DNA from: Inonotus obliquus
Taxonomy: Eukaryota; Basidiomycota; Agaricomycetes; Hymenochaetales; Hymenochaetaceae
Length of the DNA: 64,000 nucleotides
Assembly: GCA_032164295.1 (NCBI GenBank)
Contig: JAJHTX010000011.1
Location: forward strand, 1,302,001 to 1,366,000
Direction: 5' to 3'
Shown here: in pieces, positions 37,601 through 50,100 of the stretch
Numbering within the stretch: the first letter of the stretch is position 1
Layout of the letters: the number at the start of each line of letters is the position of its first letter
Notes under the pieces: model-generated
What the model was told of the DNA's origin: nothing
Databases searched by the model: none
The model's input: only the letters and a program-made list of their open reading frames with translations
Program-made: the position numbers and the translations under genes

Positions 37601-39253
37601 GCAGTTCCGGATGCGCAAGCATACTTCCTAGCAATGGTGTCTAACCCGTGAATGTCATGCTCAGGGAAGAATAACTCACGAACAACACCAAACATCTTCC
37701 TTCGTCCAATCTCGTCTGAGTAATCGAGATGCACGGCCAACCGCAGTAGTTCGGACATGACGAGTTCCGCGTTAGCAGCCTCTTCTTCGCGCGTATCAGT
37801 TTCTTCGTCGTCTCGATCTTCCTCGGCGGTGATGTCTTCTAAAACCGCAAGAAACCGGTTATACGCCGACTGCAATCGAAAAGCAAGCGCTGTCACAACA
37901 GGAAGGGCCGCTTCTAAACGCGCCTCGTCGGATTTCTCGATGCAGTGCTCGACGAAAGCTCGTGCTAATAGAGCAGTTTCAGGTTTAAGATCTGACCAGT
38001 AGGCATCTGATATTCCGACGTTAGTGAGCGAAGATTCGCACGATTTGCAACGAACCATCAAATTCAATCTCTTTCGCAACATCCGTCCGAGTTACAAAGA
38101 TGCTTTTCAAAGCATCGCGGGCAATGTCTGGAGTATTAATGTCGAATAATGATACAAACGCCGCCAAGTCGCCTTCGCATGCGTCGACCCATAAACCCAG
38201 CAGCTTCGCAGCCGCCACACGCACTGCATCCGCTCGGTCTCCAAGCCCTTGCGATATGATACGTTCACGTTGAGTAATGGTGAGCTGCCGAGGGCTTGCT
38301 AAGCGTGGAAGGACAGTAGCAAAGACTAGTTTCCGCGTCACTGTGTCAACGTCGCGCATGCGAGTAAGTAACATAGGGAGTGTCGTTGGTGTGAAAGGCA
38401 TGTGCACAAGGGCAGCCCGACGGACTTCGCTATATGTCAGGAGAATCTCAGTGAATACGGCAATGGAAAATCCTGAACGGGGACACCTACGCTGCGGGGT
38501 CATAGCATAAGGCTGAAACAAGTGAGTTGATAATCGGCGGTTCATCGTCATCCAAGTCGTAAGGATCTTCATTTGCTGAAAGGATGGAAAGCGCAGCAAC
38601 GCTGTGTACACGGACCAACGGCTCCTTATCACCAAGGCGTTCCAACAATGCCGCTCTTAGTTCCGCATACAGGTCTTGACTGGGAAAGTAGATTAGCACA
38701 TTGATACATGATCGAGTTGCACATACGTACTCCAGTTCACCTAAGTTGGAGATAATTTCGGAGACAAAATGTAGGCAACGAAAGCGAACCTCTTTGCTTT
38801 TTGCTTGGAAACCTTTCAAGAAGTACTTTAGCAGTCTCCCGACAAACCGCGTGGAGGGCGTATCCTCTTCTTCGGTTTTGGATGCTTTCTATAGTGTAAG
38901 TCTGTGCTACGGTTGTAATTGGAAGGGAACTGACCTTTGTCGTTCAAGAATTTAATGTAAGTTGCGACAAACTTGATAATTCGGTCTGCAGTGGGTGTGC
39001 TCTTCTTGACGACAAGAACTCTGTTCAGCATGTCCAGGAAGACCTCCGCGAATAGCCTTTCCCCCACGAGTTTCACATCCCCATCTCTCTTCCCCCTGCG
39101 TACTGACTCCATGACCTCTGCGGAGGCGGACTGGAGCTTAAATAATGCGACGCAGTTCTTCTTGTGAGTAGCAACGGAGGTTTGCGCTTGGTCAAAGACA
39201 GCCGGTATTGCCGTCGGTAAAGAGTCAAGGTCGAAGGCAATGCGTGGTGCCAT
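34648..39253 (-). CDS. condensin subunit CAP-G/Ycg1 (Cnd3), paralog A
   Basis: This is a HEAT-repeat (kleisin-binding) subunit of condensin, which compacts mitotic chromosomes with SMC2/SMC4 and the kleisin Brn1. About 15 exons join in frame from the ATG at 39253 to the stop at 34648. The N-terminal HEAT region includes AIPAVFDQAQTSVATHKKNC, RIIKFVATYIKFLNDK, RLLKYFLKGFQAKSKEVRFR, DKEPLVRVHSVAALS and TRMRDVDTVTRKLVFATVLP. The central part has YSDEIGRRKMFGVVR. The Cnd3 C-terminal domain carries EMTPEEKLEADVTDLRCLCL, LREKGLVCLGLCCLIAK and SSPESLRLKVLQIIFDIM. The tail is acidic/basic and disordered (SDAPEDEDEDESAG), ending NVGWDDSSDI. Every block has a counterpart in paralog B across the promoter, with roughly half of residues identical by eye. 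No stop or frameshift was seen. Confidence 0.9.
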
Positions 39254-39378
39254 ATATGATGTTTGGTTCGTGATTTCTAAAGGGATAAATTAAATGGCAG
39301 AGTCAGGAGGATTAAATATGTGCTGGGGCCTGAGGGGACTTGCAGCTCGAGACAAACGGCGAAACAGGACACGACGGA

Positions 39379-39429
39379 ACGCGTCGCGCGTTGAGCACGT
39401 GACAGTCGCGTCAGTTCAACGCGACTGTC
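39379..39429. promoter_or_regulatory. bidirectional promoter with MluI-type cell-cycle motifs
   Basis: The spacer between the two condensin start codons (39254-39456) contains ACGCGT at 39379-39384, the palindrome CACGTG at 39396-39401, and a perfect inverted repeat. The arms are 39401-39411 (GACAGTCGCGT) and 39419-39429 (ACGCGACTGTC), separated by 7 nt. Each arm holds an ACGCG core. ACGCGT/ACGCG is the binding site of the fungal G1/S factor MBF; that it acts here is inferred. Confidence 0.6.
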
Positions 39430-39456
39430 GGTCTAACCGCACCCTCTAACATCATC

Positions 39457-42400
39457 ATGCCTTTGCAAAGGACAGAAACACCGGTGCTTACCGTACTTCC
39501 AGAAACTCTTCCGAAGATATTCGAGCAGGCCCAGGTCTCAACTGCAAACCACCAGAAGAATTTCGTTGCATTGAACAAACTTCACAGTGCCGCGTTAACC
39601 ATCACAACACCGTTGCAAAATGGGTTCGATATCCAGCTTACTGGAGAAAAGGCATTCGAAGATCTGTTTATCGATATGGTCATCCGGATTCTACCTGTCA
39701 AGAAAGGTGCAACAGTCGTTGACCGGATTGTGAAGTTCGTGGCTGGATACGTGAAATTCATTCACGAGAAAGGTGCGAATTGTGGTCTGAATCATATCCT
39801 CCTATTGGTAGCTAACTATTAGATAGAAAGGGAATCTGCGAAGAGCGAAAATAAAGACGATGAGACTCCGACATCTCGCTTTGTGACGCGCCTGCTTAAA
39901 TGCCTCCTCAAAGGTTTTGAGGCCAAGGACAAGAACGTTCGATTCCGTGTCCTTCAAATCGTGGCAGAAGTTGCCGCGAATATGGGCGAGATCAGGTACG
40001 TATCTTCCGCTTTCTGTTCTAAACTGGTGTCTCAATCCACCACAGCGAGGATGTTTATAAGCTTCTCTGTACCCCGCTGGTGGAACGTGCCCATGATAAG
40101 GAAGCAATGGTCCGTACACAGGCGATCATTGCGCTTGCCAACTTGCTCGCTCACCATGAGGGGAATGAAGACGACGACGTGGAGGCTATCGAGGCTCTGC
40201 TGGACTCCCTCACCTTTGATCCTGCGTCGTATGTGTAGTTTCTAAGTGAGCCGATATTTACTGAATCCTCTGCAGTGAAGTTCGAAAAGCTGTGCTTCCG
40301 CGAGTCCCTCTCACGGCAGCCACACTGCAAGCCATTATCAAGCGTACTCGTGATGTCGATGCGAATATTCGTAGGATGGTCTATTCCCCGGTGCTGGAAC
40401 AGCTTGAGAGTCCAAGGCAGCTATCCATCGCACAACGCGAGTTATTGGCTTTGGCGGGCCTCAAGGATCGTGATCCGATCGTGTGCTCCGCTGCAGCTAA
40501 GCTTTTCGCTTCCTGGGCTGACTCACTACCGGACATGATCGATTTCGTCGAGCTCTTCGACTATGAGCTGTCGGCGGACTCGGACAATAACCCTACCCAG
40601 GAAGCCATTATGGCTATATTCAAGACCCGTAAAGATATTCTTGACGGGCTGGAGTTTGGAGACACGTATTGGCAAGGAATTACACCTGCCAAAGCTTTCC
40701 TTGCGCGAGTTTTCGTTGACTATTGCATCAAGACGGAAGATGATGGACGTATCGAAGCGAACATGCCTGTTATGACGGCACTTGCTTTTAAAATCCAAGA
40801 GCTCTACAATGCCCTCTCGAGCCGTTCGGAAGCTGACAGGGAAAGCAAAATCTTTGGCACGGAAGATGCCTCAGACGAGGGTGGAGTCGCTGAAGCATCG
40901 ACCAACGAATTCGTCATCGGGGAATTGATGAAATTATCTTTGAACCTGGACTATGCGGATGAAATAGGCAGAAGAAAAATGTTTGCCCTTATCCGTATGT
41001 AATTTGTCCCGTGGAACAGTGCTCATTCCCAGTGGTGACTTGTTGTAACCTAGGGCACATGATCTCGCAAGACTCACTTCCAGATAAACTGGTGCCTCTT
41101 GGCCTTGACATCCTTCGGAAGCTTTCTTCCGACGAACATGACCTGATTCGAATCGTGGTCGAGGTTATCCATGATCTACGCGACACGGAAACAGACGACG
41201 ACGAGCTTGTGAGCTTTTGTTTCTCAGTCGCGCACTACTATTCAATAAGATGCACAGAGACAAAGTGTCGATCGAAGTATGACGGTCGATGATACGCCTA
41301 TGCCAGCACGGACACCAGGTCGACCGCGTAAGCCTCCTGCAGAGATGACACCTGAGGAGCGAGAACACGCAGACGCGATTGACCTGCGCTGCCTTTCGCT
41401 ATGCATTGGTATGCTTGAACGTGTCAATAGCGTAAGCTTTCCGTTGGTTGATCTACTCTATCAGTAATTGAAGGTTCACCCATAGTCGTTTGAAAGAAAC
41501 TCAACTCTTGAGGGCATCCTCGGGGAACTGATCCTCCCTGCGGTCAAGCGGAAGGAGGTTATACTCAGAGAGAAGGGTTTCATCTGTCTGGGCCTGTGTT
41601 GTCTCATTGCGCGTGTAAGAGCATCGCTAGTCCACTCACTAAGTGAAACCAGACTTATTGCATTGCTGCTTTTATCGTCACCAACAGGGAATGGCGTTGA
41701 ACTCGTTCCCACTTTTCCTGCAACAAATCCAGCCTTCCCCCGAGTCCCTTAAGCTCCGCATCTTGCAAATAGTTTTCGATGTATTGATGGTTTATGAGGG
41801 CGATTTCCTGAGGAATACCAGCATCGGGGTAAGCAGTATCCTTTCGTAGATCCAGCTGATATGTACTCATTGATTGAAGGGTGATCGTGTCGTCGAGTTT
41901 CTTACGAGACTCTTTGAAAGCACAGATTCATACGTTGTTCAGGCGTTGTTATGCAAGGGACTAGCAAAATTGATGATATCGGGAATGGTTACTGATGAAA
42001 GGGTACATCATCTCTAGACGCTTCTGGGTCGTGACGATTCTCATGTCTATTCTCAGGTGCTGCAAACGCTCATTCTTGCGTACATGTCACCCGATACGGC
42101 CGACAATCAGGAAGTCAGGCAATGCTTATCATACTTCTTGCCCGCATACTGTTATTCTTCTTCGCAAAACCAGCGCAGGATGCAGAAGGTCTGTAGTTGA
42201 GTGTTCTTTTGCGTATAATACTGATTCCGCAGTAATACAGATATTCTTGTCGACTTATGGAGAACTGTCTCGCATGCACAGCGAGCTTGATGAGGACGAT
42301 GAAATGGTTAGCCTGCTGCAAGCAGGCATGCTTCTTGTCGATTGGACTGATCCACAAAAGTCTATGTTAGTACATAATGCACATAATGCACGCGACTGGA

Positions 42401-43653
42401 GTAGCTCACAGGAAATATTTAGGGAGGCACATGGGCGCCAAACGGATCATCACGTTCACTTTGACTTAGCCACTGAGATCATTAGGGCTTTGTTTGGCAA
42501 AGAACTGAAGAGTACGTTATGTAAATATTTTTTCCATGCGTACGATTAACTCGTGGCTGGTAGAGGATGACAAGAAGACTCTCTGTCAGCTTCTTAGCAA
42601 GCTTTATCTTCCCGATGAAGTTGACGATGATAAGATCCGGACTCTCAAACTGCTCGTTAACAATATTCGCGCTGTGCGACTTAACTTGCCTTTCCTGCAC
42701 TCTAAAGCTAACCAAATTGCTTGCAGCGCCGCCCTCCGAAAGATTCCACTAGCTCTAATGCTCTCTCACGATTCGAGAAAGTGCTTTCGAGCAAGTACGA
42801 GAAGCAACTCTCCAGCTTCAACGAGGATGAATACAGGCAGCTTGAAGAGCTGAAGGATCTGTTCGAGTTCCTGGATGATATTATCCCAGAAGACGATGAA
42901 GAGGAAGAGAAGCCTAAGCGTGGTGCAAGGAAGCGGTACGAACCTCAGAATTTATGGTCAAAAGTAATACTTATAGTGGTCGCAGACGATCGGAGAGTAT
43001 CGTGACGACTACAACGGAAGGAGCGAGTGAAGACGACTACAGGGGTCCTCCTGAACCGAAGCCATCGAGCAAGGGTAGGAGCAAGGCCAAGTGAGCAGTG
43101 ATTTGATGAAAGAAGTTTCAAGTATTCTTAGATTTCTTCTAGAAAGCGACGTGTCTCCAACTCCGATGAAGAGTCCACTGCAGACACAGCTCCTGTGGCT
43201 CCGACCCGATCCCTACCCAAACGAGCAGCGTGAGTTCCTTTTCTCACAAGTATCTCGAAACGTTGCGCCCATTGTTCATCGTTGATTTTTTACGTGATAG
43301 GAGGAAAGCTCCTCTTGTTGATCAATTACCCGATAGTGAAGAGGGAGAGGAGTTTGACTTGGAATCTGTAGATGCGCCGAGTGAGACAGAGACGGAAGAA
43401 GCAACACCTGAGCCTTCTCCGACGCCTAAGATCAAACGAGGAGGGTAAGCAATACAAGTCCCATTAGCTTGAGCGTATGTACGTACTCACACTGCCCAGA
43501 TCTTTCTTGAGAAGACGTGCCACTGCATTTACCGCAGAGAATGAGTATCTGCATGATGAGCCCACGTTAGATTCCATCATGGACACTACTATCGGAGCTG
43601 CCGATGCGGAGGAAGACGATGATGAGGTTGATAATTTATTGGATGACCTGTAG
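39457..43653 (+). CDS. condensin subunit CAP-G/Ycg1 (Cnd3), paralog B
   Basis: This is a second, diverged gene for the condensin HEAT subunit, divergent from paralog A. Roughly 17 exons join in frame from 39457 to the stop at 43651. Key blocks are TLPKIFEQAQVSTANHQKNF, RIVKFVAGYVKFIHEK, RLLKCLLKGFEAKDKNVRFR and KAVLPRVPLTAATLQAIIKR. The central part has LDYADEIGRRKMFALIR and SSDEHDLIRIVVEVIHDLRD. The Cnd3 domain follows with EMTPEEREHADAIDLRCLSL, LREKGFICLGLCCLIAR and SPESLKLRILQIVFDVLM. The tail after RFEKVLSSKYEKQL is acidic, with basic islands (EEEEKPKRGARKR, KIKRGG), and ends EEDDDEVDNLLDDL. It keeps the full family architecture, so both genes look functional. Which one is the ancestral condensin subunit cannot be decided from this window. 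Confidence 0.9.
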
Positions 43654-44182
43654 GATGTGTTTCTTTGAAGGTTCGCTTTGTATGCCTTACGTGGTTGGTT
43701 ATGAATATTGTAATATTGCCCGATATCGAGCTCAGTCCTTAATCTGGTTAGACTATCCTATGAATGCTTGTTGCGATCTTCCTAGATACGCGTCTAAAGG
43801 TGTTTCAATGTTTTGCTATGTTGTCTACAGTTACAGAATATAATAATAAAATGCCCGCAGTCGTGCTCACTGCTCACGAGACCGTGTAAGTATCACGTGC
43901 GCCTTTGATGATTGATTCGGCTCGGCATTTCTGAATTCTATTCTGGTGGGGGAAGTCATAGCCTATTGTTCCCATTTGTACGATTTCTTTCTTCTTCTAC
44001 TCTGTCGCTTCGTCTTGCATGTTCCGTTCCGCGGTAATTATTGCGAAAAACTTGGTAACTTTCGTGCTATCTGCCAGTTCATGTGCTTTGGCACCAACGC
44101 ACCCTCGCGATTTTCGGATTCATTGACTCGGCGAAAGGGTGAATTGTTGTGGCGAAACGGAAGTCGCTTCACCGAGGGAAAA
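43654..44182. other. intergenic, promoter of right ABC transporter
   Basis: No gene was seen. An open frame runs through the last 240 bases in the transporter reading frame, but it lacks membrane-protein character before the ATG at 44183. Confidence 0.5.
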
Positions 44183-47100
44183 ATGCTGCGCTTCGAGCTT
44201 GAAGTCGGCATTCTACTGTGTTGTTGCGCCTTTCTAAGCCTGGTTGTTCGTGCATGGCAGAGTCGTCCAGAAGAGGGAGCAATTAAGCTACCTATTTATG
44301 ATGACAGTGGGTTGCACGGTAGCGCGGAATCAGAGGATCCCTTTAATGTGGCAAAGCCTGAGGACGTGATCAATGGTTATCCTATACGAGAAGAGGAGTT
44401 CTGGTCGAAGGTACGACTCCGCTGATGATTCCCCGTTTCTGCCTTGCTTATGAACTATATTAGATTCGTAAACGAAAACTACTGCTAGCCGCCGTTCTAA
44501 CAGCCTTGGTGATCTTACAGGCAGTCGACCTTGGGTGGACTGTCACTGCAGACGAAAGCGCGCGAGACATTTCTTCAACTGTTCTGCACACCGTATTCTC
44601 CGTGTACCTGCTTATACTGGCTGTGGTATCAATGGGCTATAATGACACGCAATGGCATGGGCGCTTCACTGTCCACTTAGCGGCGCTGTCAACAACTGCC
44701 CTAGTTCTCCTCGTGACGATATCTATCCTACCTTCGGGAGTTGATTGGGACGTAGCGAAACGAATCCGGTGGTACGCACTACTCGTCCTTTGGTTCCTCG
44801 CTTTCTGGCTTTCTTCGCGCATGAAGCGTGGCCCTCCTTTGCACTACCCGTCGGACCGCATCTACTCGGAGAAAATTCTCGCAGGAACGACGACATTTGC
44901 AGAGAACAACGTTTGTGGCATAGTGAACGCGTCTCCCTGGGACATCATACTATTCTCGTATACAACAAAAGTAGTCACGCTTGGTTACGCTTCCGAAAGC
45001 CTCGAGATCGGAGATTTGCCTATCCTAAGTGGTCAGATGCGCGCGACATCGATATTCTCGCGTATGAGGATTGCGATGCAAAAGTACAGTCTTCGGCTCG
45101 CTCGTCCGGGTTCAGGTTGGAATTTAGCATACCGCATCATGCGCGTCAACACCCGCGTGTTGGTTATCCAGAGTTTGCTGGTCGTCATCTCGGCTGTGAT
45201 GTTTTACACACCCGCACTGTTCCTGATGCGTCTCGTTCGATACCTCGAAACAGATCCAGAACGCAAGGACCCTGCATGGGGTTGGGTCTATGCTGCAGGT
45301 CTGTTTGGATTCAACGCGCTCACCTTCCTCATAACGGGACAGCTATGGTCTATCGCTACCACAACTGTCCAGGTTTCCATACGTGTTCAACTCAATACGA
45401 TACTCTTCGCTAAGACGCTTGTCCGGAAAGACGTTGCTTCGTCGACAGCTGCAAAAACAGATACGAAAAACGACAAATCAGACGAGCGCGAAAAAAAGGA
45501 TGAGGAAGGAGAGTTCTCTAGCAAGGCGCAGATCATGACGTTAATGACGACAGATGTGGACCGCGTTAGTGAATTCGCGTGGCATTTCTTCGCATTGATC
45601 GGTGGGTGGTTATCTATACTGATAATGCTTCATTTGACGATTTGGCCCTGATGTCACTGATAGACTCTCCGATCGAGATCGCTATCGGCACGATCTTTCT
45701 TTACAAGCTACTCGGTATGTCGACCGGGCAGCTTCTGAGAATGTACTCAAATGTAGTTTTACTTTTTTAGGTGTCTCAAGCTTCATCGGTCTGGCGGCCA
45801 CATGCTTATTCTTGCCTATGAATCACTATGCAAGCAAAGTGGTCGTAGTCGCTCAGGATAACCTTATGAAAGCGCGCGATGAGCGTGTCTCGCTGATGAA
45901 CGAGGCGAGTGCCGATTTTCTGCCTTCCTTTGTCAGGGTCGGACGTTATAGTATACTTGGGTTTCTTATTCTAGGTGCTTGGAGCGATAAGAATGTTGAA
46001 GGTTAGCTCATCTGCTCTTCCGTTCCGCTAGAAGGCATTTTAACATTGTTGTAGTTCATGGCTTGGGAGCGGAGCTTCGAAGCTCGTGTCATGAAGATCC
46101 GCGAGAAGGAGCTCAAGTACCAACGACTGAACTATATTATCGAGGTATATGCATCAATCACTAGAGAATACTAGCAGGAAATAACCTTTGATTCAAGACG
46201 CTTTTCAATAGTATCTGGTACGTCACTCTTTTCTGGGCAGTTATCGATCCGCTCGACCGAAAGCCGCATAAAGGAACGCGTCTCCTCTACTCGTGACTCT
46301 TGTGTCTTTCTGGCACTACACGGTTATACGGCATCAGGATCTTACGCCATCGACTGCTTTCACTTCTGTAAGCTACATTCTTCTCTTTTCAGCGGGGGTC
46401 ACCACTGACATGACTACAATTGCAGATTGCCAGTAAGTAAAGGCATAGTTTATCTTGTCAGTCCGATTTCTTAGCTCATAAACTGTATAGTTTTCTCGGA
46501 GCTCAAGTTCGCGTTGAATGCACTTCCGGAAACCCTCATCAACATGCTTCAGAGCTTTGTCTCTCTAAGGCGTATCGAGAAATACCTTGGGACTGCTGAA
46601 GTGGCACCTGTCGAACCTCTCGATGGAACGCAGCACCCAATCATAATCCAATCGGCGACTATCACTTGGCCACAAGATAGGTCTGGCACAGCTAGTGCAA
46701 CTCCCTCGGCCTCTTCGACTCCACGTCGCAAGTTTTCGCTGATTGATCTTACTCTTGTATTCCCGCCTGGGGAGCTATCACTTGTTTGTGGAAAGTTAGG
46801 TTCTGGAAAGACACTGCTGCTCCTATGTGAGTCTGTGACCTTCCCTCTCCGTATATAATATTGCATCTTGACGTCAAATCCTCCAGCTCTTCTTGGCGAA
46901 TCTGATCTACTTGCCGGACAAATCAGTTGTCCGCGTTCACCTCCCAATATCATTGCATCGTTTACGGATGTCGTACCTTCTGAAAAGGATTGGATAGTCA
47001 ACGGTAGTTGTGCCTATGTACCGCAGGTATGCTTTGCTACATACGTCCTCGCTTTGAAGTATGACGTTCGCGCCTCCAGTCGGCGTGGTTACAAAATGCA

Positions 47101-50100
47101 ACGATCAAAGGTAGGCCTTTGGTACATCTATGCAAAGGGTATATTAATTGACAATAACGACGAACAGAAAACATTTTATTCAACCTTCCGTTTATCGAAG
47201 AACGGTACAAGAATGTCCTGGAGGTTCGCGCCATTTTTCTATGCGATTCTGGAAGTATGACGAATGGAATACTTGATTAGGCATGCGCTCTAGTCAGCGA
47301 CCTCAAGATCCTTGAAGATGGGGACGAATCAGAGATAGGCGAACGCGGTGTACGTGCTTTCTTCCACAGCTACAATATGGCATTTCCTTATTGAATTATC
47401 TCCAGGTAAACCTCTCAGGAGGGCAAAAGGCAAGAGGTAACTATCCAAGTAATCTCCCCTCTGTGATTTACTTGCTCAACTCGTTTTAGTGTCCCTTGCT
47501 CGTGCCGTCTATTCACGAGCTTCCATTCTGCTGCTCGACGATGTTCTTTCGGCAGGTTTGTCTTTCAGCTGTTCTTTCGAAGTCATAGCTCTTGCTAATA
47601 ATCACTTTAGTCGACGCTCACACGGCTCACCACTTATATCACGAGTGCCTTAAGGGTGATCTCATGAAGGGACGAACCGTGATACTCGTTTCACACCATG
47701 TCCAACTATGCGCCCCTGGAGCCAAGTATATCGTTGCTTTGGATAACGGACGACTCTCGTTCGCCGGAGATTCTGAGGACTTTATAGCTTCTGGTATCAT
47801 GTCTGGACTCGTACAGTCTGAACAAATTGGTGAAATAGAAGGGAAGGCCGGAGAGGAGGAAATAATTGTACGTCAGGAGCAAAGGATAGAAGACCTACCA
47901 TCTAGAGCTGCCTCGTCTGCTGCCTCTGTGGTTGGACCCGATGACGAGAGCCCCCAGGAATCTGAAGCTTCTTCCACACTTGGAGCGGCATCTAACGCAA
48001 GCGTGCCAGAATCAAAGGTGACAGAAAAGAAGAGCCCTCGTAAACTGATTGAGGAGGAAAAACGTGCAGTCGGGCGAATCGGAAAAGACGTTTGGAAGAC
48101 CTACTTTTCTGCTGTTGGTGGAAAGATATATTGGGTTGCTTTCATTCTCGCGATCCTGCTTGCTGCTGGAAGTCCAGTAGTAGAAAATGGATGGCTAAGG
48201 TTAGTTCGTGGCGTTTTGCAGTATGGAATATTGTTGAGATACAGTGGCGCAGTTATTGGTCCGGACTTGCTCAGACTCACAAGGATGTTCGAGGTCCGCT
48301 CTACTACATCCTAGTATATGCATTAGTAAGTTTCTCTCGAGTAACTACGCGGCAGACACTTATGGTCGGTTGCTCAGATAACGTTCTTGGGTTCGTCAAT
48401 AAAACCACATGATTCAAAAATTTTCTAATAATCTCACAGGACTCGTTGTCTCCACGTTCCGCTGGTTTGTTTTATGTACGTTTACTCTCGTTTTGACACT
48501 GTCAAAGACTTACCCCCGGTAGACCGAGGATCAATTCACGCTTCGACGATCTTATACAAGGGTATGTTCCCGTCTTCAATGCGAGTCCTCCTCGTACTGA
48601 CGTACATCAGGATTACTTGAGGCGGTTTTATTCGCGCAAATCCGTTTCCACGATACTGTCTCTCGTGGCCGTCTGCTGAACCGGTTTGGAAAAGACTTCG
48701 AAGGTGCCGCATCTTCCGACTAATGTCTAAGATGTTCATTAAACTACTTTCACAGGTATTGACAGCTCCTTGTCTGACAACTTCGGACGTAGCGTCTTCT
48801 ATTTCACGTCTGCACTTACTACATTTGTCACGATCACCGTTGTCGGCGGACCGTTATTCCTCGTTGCTGCGCTTATTTTTGGAGTTCTGTATTACAATGG
48901 TGATAACTTAAGCTGACCTCCGAAGGTTTATTGTTGACACCGATATTCGCAGTTGCAAAGGTATACGGACAATGCAGTCGTGACATGAGAAGACTCGGTA
49001 TGGACTGCCCGTTTGGTGATTGAAGCAATGGATTAGGTTTACTTACCATTCGTTATAGATTCTGTATCTCGTTCTCCGTTGTATTCCATCTACGGAGAGA
49101 CAATATCCGGAGTTCCGATTATTCGTGCCTTTGGTGCCAGCACGAAGTTCATGCGTGACATGCTTCGCTGCGTTGATACGGTATCTAATAAGCGTCCATG
49201 ATTATACACGGTCGCTGATTTGTGTCGTCCTAGAACACCAATCCTTACTATTGGTTGTGGGGCGGTAAGTCTTCCCGGTATTTCAAACAAAATAACACGC
49301 CCTCACGCCCTCACGTTCTGTTTCCAGTGAATCGATGGGTCTCTACTCGATTCAATTTGCTCAGTAGCGCGATTGTTGGAGCAACGGCTGTTGTCGCACT
49401 AATCAATCCAAATATTGATGCTAGCCTTGCTGGGTTCACCTTGGCTTTTGCATCAACTGTGACGAACGATGTAAGCGACTACACATTCGTGCCACGCTTT
49501 GATGAACTGACATAACCTCCTGTAGCTGCTTTTCATGGTGGGTAATCATTGCAGAGCATTGGCGTTTGAATGCGGCTAATTCTCTGCAGGTGCGCCGCTT
49601 CGTCGGACTAGAACAATCTATGGTAAGCAATTACGCCTTTCGAAGACCCTATTTTAACTCGGATCTAGGTCGCCGTGGAACGAGTCAAGGAATACTCAGA
49701 ATTGCCCAGGGAAGGTCCTGAGTTTATTGAGCCAAGGCCACCCGCCTCGTGGCCTTCCACTGGTATGACAATTCTGTGACATCGCGGCATCTGATGTGGT
49801 TTACATGCTGTATAATTAGGCACTATTGAAGTGGAGCATCTTCACATCCGTTATGCTGTGGGTTGCATTTTCACGTTATGCGCAAGGCTTGACTGACGTC
49901 GGTTACAGCCCGAACTCCCTGATGTTTTGCACGATCTGTGCTTCAGGGTTGAGCCAGGAGAAAAAGTTGGTATCCTCGGTCGTACAGGTGGGTATCCAGA
50001 TCCTGTTTGAAGGCGCTTCTTTTCTAACTTTCTGTGAACATTCACGACGCAATAGGCAGTGGAAAGAGTACTCTGGCCTTGTCATTTTTCCGATTTGTGG

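Noticed and set aside
39802..40119. Minus-strand ORF overlapping condensin paralog B
   Set aside because: Antisense shadow of well-supported plus-strand exons.
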